From Methylococcaceae bacterium (lineage in GTDB: Bacteria; Pseudomonadota; Gammaproteobacteria; Methylococcales; Methylomonadaceae), in assembly GCA_013140465.1 (NCBI GenBank), contig JABFST010000058.1, positions 1 through 18,810 on the forward strand: DNA of 18,810 bases, written 5' to 3'. Positions 14,779 to 18,810 of this stretch are shown one piece after another. Within the stretch, counting starts at the first letter, position 1. Each line of letters opens with the position of its first letter. The notes below the pieces were generated by a model. The model was not told where the DNA came from and made no database searches. It was given only the letters and a program-made list of their open reading frames with translations. A program made the position numbers and the translations under genes.

Positions 14779-16899
14779 GTGATTCTTGAAACTCTTGTGC
14801 TTAGCGGTTTTCTCTATAAACGCTCAAAAAAACTGGCGGACAAACTTAAGCCTGTCGAAGACAAAGCCGACGGCGACAAGCAAGAAGTCCGGTCGATTGC
14901 CGAAGAAAAAATGCGCAAAATGGTCGGCAGCCAACAAGCGCGGCTGGCCTTTAAAACCCAAAATGACGAGGCCCTGATTAGCTCATCCGCCGCGCTCGCC
15001 TTAGCCACTACCGGGGCGTTGATTTATCCGCCGTTAAGCCTGCTCAGCGTGCCGTTACTGATATACAGCTCACAAGACATCCATAAGCGCACTTACAAAT
15101 TGCTTAAAGAAGGTAAGGTCGGCACCGAATCGCTGATTAGCATCACCCTGTTGGGGGCCGTCGTTATCCAGCGGTTTTTTGTCGCCAGCTTGATTTGTTT
15201 GGCAGTGCGCTATGCCAACCGCCTGACCAGCCGAATCACCGAAGAATCGCGGGCGCATTTAAGCAGCATGTTTGAGCAACAAATGGATACGGTTTGGGTG
15301 CTGGTGAATGGCGTAGAAACCCAAATCCCTTTTGAACAACTTAAAGTCAATGACACCGTTATCGTGCAATCAGGGGAAATGATCCCTGCCGACGGCGTGG
15401 TCATTGATGGTATGGCGCGGGTAGACCAGCATATCCTGACGGGCGAAGCCAATCCGGTGGAGCGTGAGACCGACGATGAAGTGTTTGCCTCTACGGTCGT
15501 GTTATCCGGCAAAATCTATATCCGTGTAGAAAAAGCCGGGGCGGATTGTACCGTAGCAAAAATCGCCGACATCCTTAACCAAACCGTCGATTTTAAGTCC
15601 ACCACCCAATTGCGGGCGGAAAAGTTCTCTAAAGATTTAGTCACCCCCGCCTTGATTGTCAGTGGCTTGGCGTTTCCGTTTTGGGGCTTTACCGGTGCGT
15701 TAGCCGTCATCAACGCCCACCCTAAAAACAAAATTATGATTATCGCGCCGTTGACGGTATTGAATTACCTCAATCTGGCGGCAAAAAACGGCTTATTAAT
15801 CAAAGACGGGCGTTCGCTGGAAATCCTCAACCAAATCGACACGATTGTTTTTGACAAAACCGGCACTTTAACCGAAGAACAGCCTCATGTCGGCGCAATC
15901 CATTGCTGCCCTGGCTATGACGAAACCGCCGTGTTACGTTTTGCCGCTACCGCCGAACACAAGCAAAAACATCCTTTGGCACGCGCGATTTTAGACTGCG
16001 CCAAACAACGCGGCATGGACCTAGCCGATATAGGCGATAGTCAATGCCACTTGGGCTACGAGGTGTTAGTGCAAGTGGACGGGGTGGATGTGCATGTCGG
16101 CAGTGCGCGGTTTATGGAACTCTCTAACATCGCCCTCACCGATGCCATCAACACCGAACTGGCGCATTGCCACGAACAAGGCCATTCCTTAGTCATGGTT
16201 GCGGTAGGTGGGCAATTGATCGGCGCAATTGAGCTGTGGCCCACGGTGCGTAGCGAAGCCAAACAAGTGATTGCGCAATTAAAAGCGCGTAAAAACATCA
16301 GCGCGACTTACATCATTTCCGGCGACCACGAAATCCCAACCAAAAAACTTGCCGACGAATTGGGCATAGACCATTATTTTGCGGGGGTATTGCCGACCGA
16401 AAAAGCCGATTTAATCGATAAGCTCAAAGCAGAAGGGCGTTTTGTCTGCTATATCGGCGATGGCGTGAATGATTCAATCGCGTTAAAAAAATCCCATGTC
16501 TCCATTTCCCTCAGCGGTGCCTCGACGATTGCCACCGATACCGCGCAAATCGTCTTAATGGATCAAGGCATCAGCCATTTGGACACCTTGTTTAATCTTG
16601 CCGAAGACTTTAAGCGCAATATGGACAATTCCCTCAAGATCATGCTCACCCCGGCAATCGTCGGCGTGGGCGGCGTGTTCTTATTAGGCTTTGGTTTGCC
16701 ACAAACCTTGTTCTTAAATTTGGCGGGTCTGGCCTTTGGTGTTAATAATGCCATGCACCCCAAACTGGTGGTGTCCGATCCCATAGACGCAGAAGCGTCC
16801 ACGATAGACACCATCATTGATGCCCTTGAACCTGTCACTGAAGCAGAAATAATAGCCGCCAACACTTGCGGCGAAGACACTGAAGCGACGGTGGTGTAA
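14779..16899 (+). CDS. P1B-like P-type ATPase lacking the CPC metal motif and N-terminal metal-binding domain
   Basis: A 706-residue P-type ATPase starting at GTG 14779, with AAAAGG 8 bases upstream. The catalytic machinery is intact: actuator T-G-E-A (221-224), phosphorylation DKTGTLTE (Asp359), the P1B-type nucleotide-domain H-P pair (398-399, KQKHPLARAI) and GDGVND (560-565). Membrane helices lie near 66-98, 116-146, 288-312, 318-338 and 620-657. Heavy-metal pumps usually carry C-P-C, S-P-C or similar in the sixth helix; here the matching place reads I-I-A-P-L-T (A323-P324-L325), so both sulfur ligands are gone. No HMA (C-x-x-C) domain is present; instead there is a charged, Lys/Glu-rich N-terminus (residues 14-65). 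The substrate is therefore unlikely to be Cu, Zn or Cd in the usual way. It sits between a ligase and a sulfotransferase. Confidence 0.92.
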   Translation: MILETLVLSGFLYKRSKKLADKLKPVEDKADGDKQEVRSIAEEKMRKMVGSQQARLAFKTQNDEALISSSAALALATTGALIYPPLSLLSVPLLIYSSQDIHKRTYKLLKEGKVGTESLISITLLGAVVIQRFFVASLICLAVRYANRLTSRITEESRAHLSSMFEQQMDTVWVLVNGVETQIPFEQLKVNDTVIVQSGEMIPADGVVIDGMARVDQHILTGEANPVERETDDEVFASTVVLSGKIYIRVEKAGADCTVAKIADILNQTVDFKSTTQLRAEKFSKDLVTPALIVSGLAFPFWGFTGALAVINAHPKNKIMIIAPLTVLNYLNLAAKNGLLIKDGRSLEILNQIDTIVFDKTGTLTEEQPHVGAIHCCPGYDETAVLRFAATAEHKQKHPLARAILDCAKQRGMDLADIGDSQCHLGYEVLVQVDGVDVHVGSARFMELSNIALTDAINTELAHCHEQGHSLVMVAVGGQLIGAIELWPTVRSEAKQVIAQLKARKNISATYIISGDHEIPTKKLADELGIDHYFAGVLPTEKADLIDKLKAEGRFVCYIGDGVNDSIALKKSHVSISLSGASTIATDTAQIVLMDQGISHLDTLFNLAEDFKRNMDNSLKIMLTPAIVGVGGVFLLGFGLPQTLFLNLAGLAFGVNNAMHPKLVVSDPIDAEASTIDTIIDALEPVTEAEIIAANTCGEDTEATVV

Positions 16900-16902
16900 A
16901 CA

Positions 16903-18648
16903 ATGCACGGCACAACACCCTCAATACAAGAAACGGCACAACAGTATGCACCCCTCTTGCCTATAGACGACAATGCTTGGCAACTACGACTAGGTTTGGC
17001 ATCGGTGATGTTAATTGCCGCAGGTGGCTCGCAAAACGACGATTTTGCCCTCGCCGGACAAATGGCTGAAACAGCATTATTGCAAACCCTACCCGACATC
17101 AAGCAACGATTAATGCAGCAACGATTGTTGTCGCGCTGCCAGTTGGTGAAGGTGCCGCAGGGCGAGTTTGAACTCTACGAAGCCTCGTTCCACCGCGCTA
17201 TCCGCAACCTGCTCATCATCCCTATCGTGCAGATAGCCGAGATGCAGTTTTACCAAGATGGTGTCGCCATGACAGCACCGCCTAGCGGCGTCGTGAGTGT
17301 TGCCGGAAATAGCCACTTACGTTTGGTCAATCCTACCGATGACGAGGGCATTTATCTGGTTTGCGAAACCAAAGCCAAACACCCCGCGTTGTTGTCCGCC
17401 GACACACCGACGATAGAACCCTATCAGTTTGAAGTGTTGACACCAGACCAGATGGTGCAATTGCTGGCAGTCATCGCCACGGCCTTAGCCGAAAGCAGTT
17501 TGAATGCAGAGGTATCGGCACGCTTACAACAGCAACTAACTGCTGTCGCCGATACCTGGGCGGCGGTGTTTGCGCGCTTTGGTCAGGATCGGGCGGGTGA
17601 ATTAAGTTACCAAGATGTCATCAGTGATTTCTCGTTGCTGATGAATGGCAAAGCCACACACTTAGATACCGTCGCCCAACACGCTATGGGTGTTATCGAA
17701 TCGGTGTTAAAAATCCATAACCAAGCTAAGCCCAAGCGCCATTTCAGCCGCTATTTTTTCGCCGCCCAGCAGCCATTGCCCAGTCAGGAACAATGTCCGC
17801 GCTTTGAAAAACCCATCTTCATCATTTCTGCGCCACGCGCAGGCAGCACCTTATTGTTTGAAACCTTGGCGCAATTTCCTGACGTGTGGACGATAGGCGA
17901 AGAAAGCCACGAACTGATTGAAGACATCCCCAGCTTGCACCCTGCTGCCCAAGGCTACCGCTCCAACCGCTTGACAGAAGCGCAGGCGACCGCTGAGGTG
18001 GTTACCGAACTGCAACAACGTTTTGTCCGGCAATTGCGTAAACGCACAGGCGAAAGTTATTTAAAACTGGCACCTGAGCAACAGCCGCAGAGCCTGCGAT
18101 TTTTAGAAAAAACCCCAAAGAATGCCTTGCGCATCCCGTTTTTAAAAGCCGCATTTCCCGATGCCTTGTTTGTTTATCTGTATCGGCAGCCCGAAGAAAA
18201 CATCAGCAGCTTATTGGAAGGCTGGCGTTCCTTACGTTTTGTCGCCTACCGAAACTTGCCCGATTGGGCGCACCGACAATGGAGCTTTTTCTTACCTGAA
18301 GGCTGGCAAGCCTTACACAGTGCGCCGTTGGTGACTATTGCTGCACACCAGTGGCACTATTGCAACGACACCATTGCCCGCGATCTACAAAACCTACCCA
18401 CCAGCGATTGGTGTCAAGTGGCGTACACCGATTTGGTCGAAAACCCGCAAGCCACCCTTATGGACATCGCCCATTTTTTGGAGCTGGATAAAGACAAGGA
18501 CATTCAAGCCTTATTGGCGCAATCCTTACCTGTTTCTAAACTGACGGTATCACGTCCGGCAGCGAACAAATGGCGTAAGTATGCGGCGGAAATCAGCACA
18601 ATTACTTTACCCTGCGGACATGCAAACGAGACTAAGAAAGTATTATGA
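16903..18648 (+). CDS. Large sulfotransferase with an unrecognised N-terminal half
   Basis: A 581-residue protein whose C-terminal part (about 303-560) is a PAPS-dependent sulfotransferase: FIISAPRAGSTLLFETL (phosphosulfate loop, S309 to L318), FLEKTPKNALRIPFLKAAFPD (401-420) and LFVYLYRQPEENISSLLEGW (Arg428, 3'-phosphate motif), as in the Sulfotransfer_3 type. Residues 1-300 are soluble and I do not recognise a family. They begin with an Ala/Gln-rich helical part, a central stretch with beta character (SRCQLVKVPQGEFELYEASF; GVVSVAGNSHLRLVNP), then helices with many Gln and Ala (about 180-275). This half may bind the acceptor. The start is an ATG 3 bases after the ATPase stop, without a strong ribosome binding site. 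It has no signal peptide or membrane helix. The stop overlaps a following ATG (ATGA at 18645-18648). Confidence 0.88.
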   Translation: MHGTTPSIQETAQQYAPLLPIDDNAWQLRLGLASVMLIAAGGSQNDDFALAGQMAETALLQTLPDIKQRLMQQRLLSRCQLVKVPQGEFELYEASFHRAIRNLLIIPIVQIAEMQFYQDGVAMTAPPSGVVSVAGNSHLRLVNPTDDEGIYLVCETKAKHPALLSADTPTIEPYQFEVLTPDQMVQLLAVIATALAESSLNAEVSARLQQQLTAVADTWAAVFARFGQDRAGELSYQDVISDFSLLMNGKATHLDTVAQHAMGVIESVLKIHNQAKPKRHFSRYFFAAQQPLPSQEQCPRFEKPIFIISAPRAGSTLLFETLAQFPDVWTIGEESHELIEDIPSLHPAAQGYRSNRLTEAQATAEVVTELQQRFVRQLRKRTGESYLKLAPEQQPQSLRFLEKTPKNALRIPFLKAAFPDALFVYLYRQPEENISSLLEGWRSLRFVAYRNLPDWAHRQWSFFLPEGWQALHSAPLVTIAAHQWHYCNDTIARDLQNLPTSDWCQVAYTDLVENPQATLMDIAHFLELDKDKDIQALLAQSLPVSKLTVSRPAANKWRKYAAEISTITLPCGHANETKKVL

Positions 18649-18686
18649 AATTCACCTTCTCAACGCTCACATTGTTTTTAAACTAG
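18645..18686 (+). pseudogene. 13-codon ORF stub overlapping the sulfotransferase stop
   Basis: An ATG shares the ATGA overlap with the sulfotransferase stop, the usual arrangement for a coupled next gene, but the frame stops after MKFTFSTLTLFLN at TAG 18684. The peptide looks like the first part of a signal sequence. It may be a remnant of a gene cut off by the repeats that follow, or a meaningless short frame. Confidence 0.3.
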
Positions 18687-18710
18687 TAACTATTCAGCAT
18701 CCGGGGCACA

Positions 18711-18770
18711 ACAGCCGTTCGCTGAGCGGAACAGCCGTTCGCTGAGCGGAACAGCCGTTCGCTGAGCGGA
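18711..18770. repeat. Three perfect 20-base tandem repeats
   Basis: The unit ACAGCCGTTCGCTGAGCGGA occurs three times without change at 18711-18730, 18731-18750 and 18751-18770. The last copy runs directly into the inverted repeat that follows. Confidence 0.95.
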
Positions 18771-18806
18771 GTCGAAGCGAACAAACCGGCTTCGACTCCG
18801 CTCAGC
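18761..18806. repeat. 18-base-pair perfect inverted repeat
   Basis: GCTGAGCGGAGTCGAAGC (18761-18778) and its exact reverse complement (18789-18806) flank a 10-base loop. The core CTGAGCGGAGTCGAAG is of the kind of palindromic intergenic repeat found in many copies in diverse bacterial genomes. It may terminate the sulfotransferase operon as a strong hairpin; no T-run is visible before the window ends. Confidence 0.9.
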
Positions 18807-18810
18807 CTAC

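Noticed and set aside
16563..17102. A 179-codon minus-strand frame across the ATPase/sulfotransferase junction
   Set aside because: It lies opposite two well-supported genes and has no recognisable domain.
18711..18806. CRISPR array
   Set aside because: The 20-base units are directly adjacent with no spacers, and no cas genes are present.

Overview
The window reads as a stretch of a gammaproteobacterial chromosome. The proA-nadD order at the left edge is the arrangement known from Pseudomonas and relatives. The general protein flavour, the moderate G+C and the intergenic repeat style would fit a methanotroph of the order Methylococcales, but that last step is inference; nothing here (no rRNA, no methane oxidation gene) proves it.

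Layout. (1) 1-2795, minus strand: housekeeping and small enzyme genes: nadD (cut by the window edge), proA, a flavin-reductase-like protein and a VOC/glyoxalase-fold protein. (2) 2998-4468, plus strand: an orphan multi-pass membrane protein, then a 343-base gap holding a probable structured RNA leader, then a DedA-family membrane protein. (3) 4692-11358, minus strand: a co-directional group. In order of transcription it encodes a secreted, membrane-anchored C45-like (Ntn-hydrolase fold) protein, a PvdE/SyrD-type cyclic-peptide ABC exporter, an SPFH/prohibitin-like membrane protein, a large lipoprotein that joins a type I periplasmic-binding-protein domain to thrombospondin type 3 repeats and a degenerate OmpA-like tail, and a 59-residue two-helix membrane protein. 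The last four are tightly packed (8-base gap, 14-base overlap, 9-base gap). (4) 11574-12125, minus strand: a DUF697/YcjF-like membrane protein. (5) 12126-12703: a 578-base divergent intergenic region with an AT-rich stretch, a good sigma70-like promoter and a possible decayed insertion-sequence end. (6) 12704-18648, plus strand: a tight four-gene operon of sulfotransferase, ANL-family acyl/aryl-AMP ligase, P1B-like P-type ATPase with no metal-binding CPC motif, and a large second sulfotransferase with an unrecognised N-terminal half. It ends in a 13-codon ORF stub and a cluster of short tandem and inverted repeats at the right edge.

How the parts may work together. Region 3 looks like an envelope export and maturation system: a PvdE-like exporter would move a small peptide or amphiphile to the periplasm, where a C45-like protein, an SPFH scaffold and a ligand-binding lipoprotein could process, hold or sense it. 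The comparison is with pyoverdine, where PvdE exports and the Ntn-hydrolase PvdQ deacylates; here it is only an analogy. Region 6 looks like a small biosynthetic or modification cassette: carboxylate activation, two PAPS-dependent sulfations and an ion pump of unknown substrate. These two groups, plus the RNA leader in front of dedA, are the parts most worth following up.
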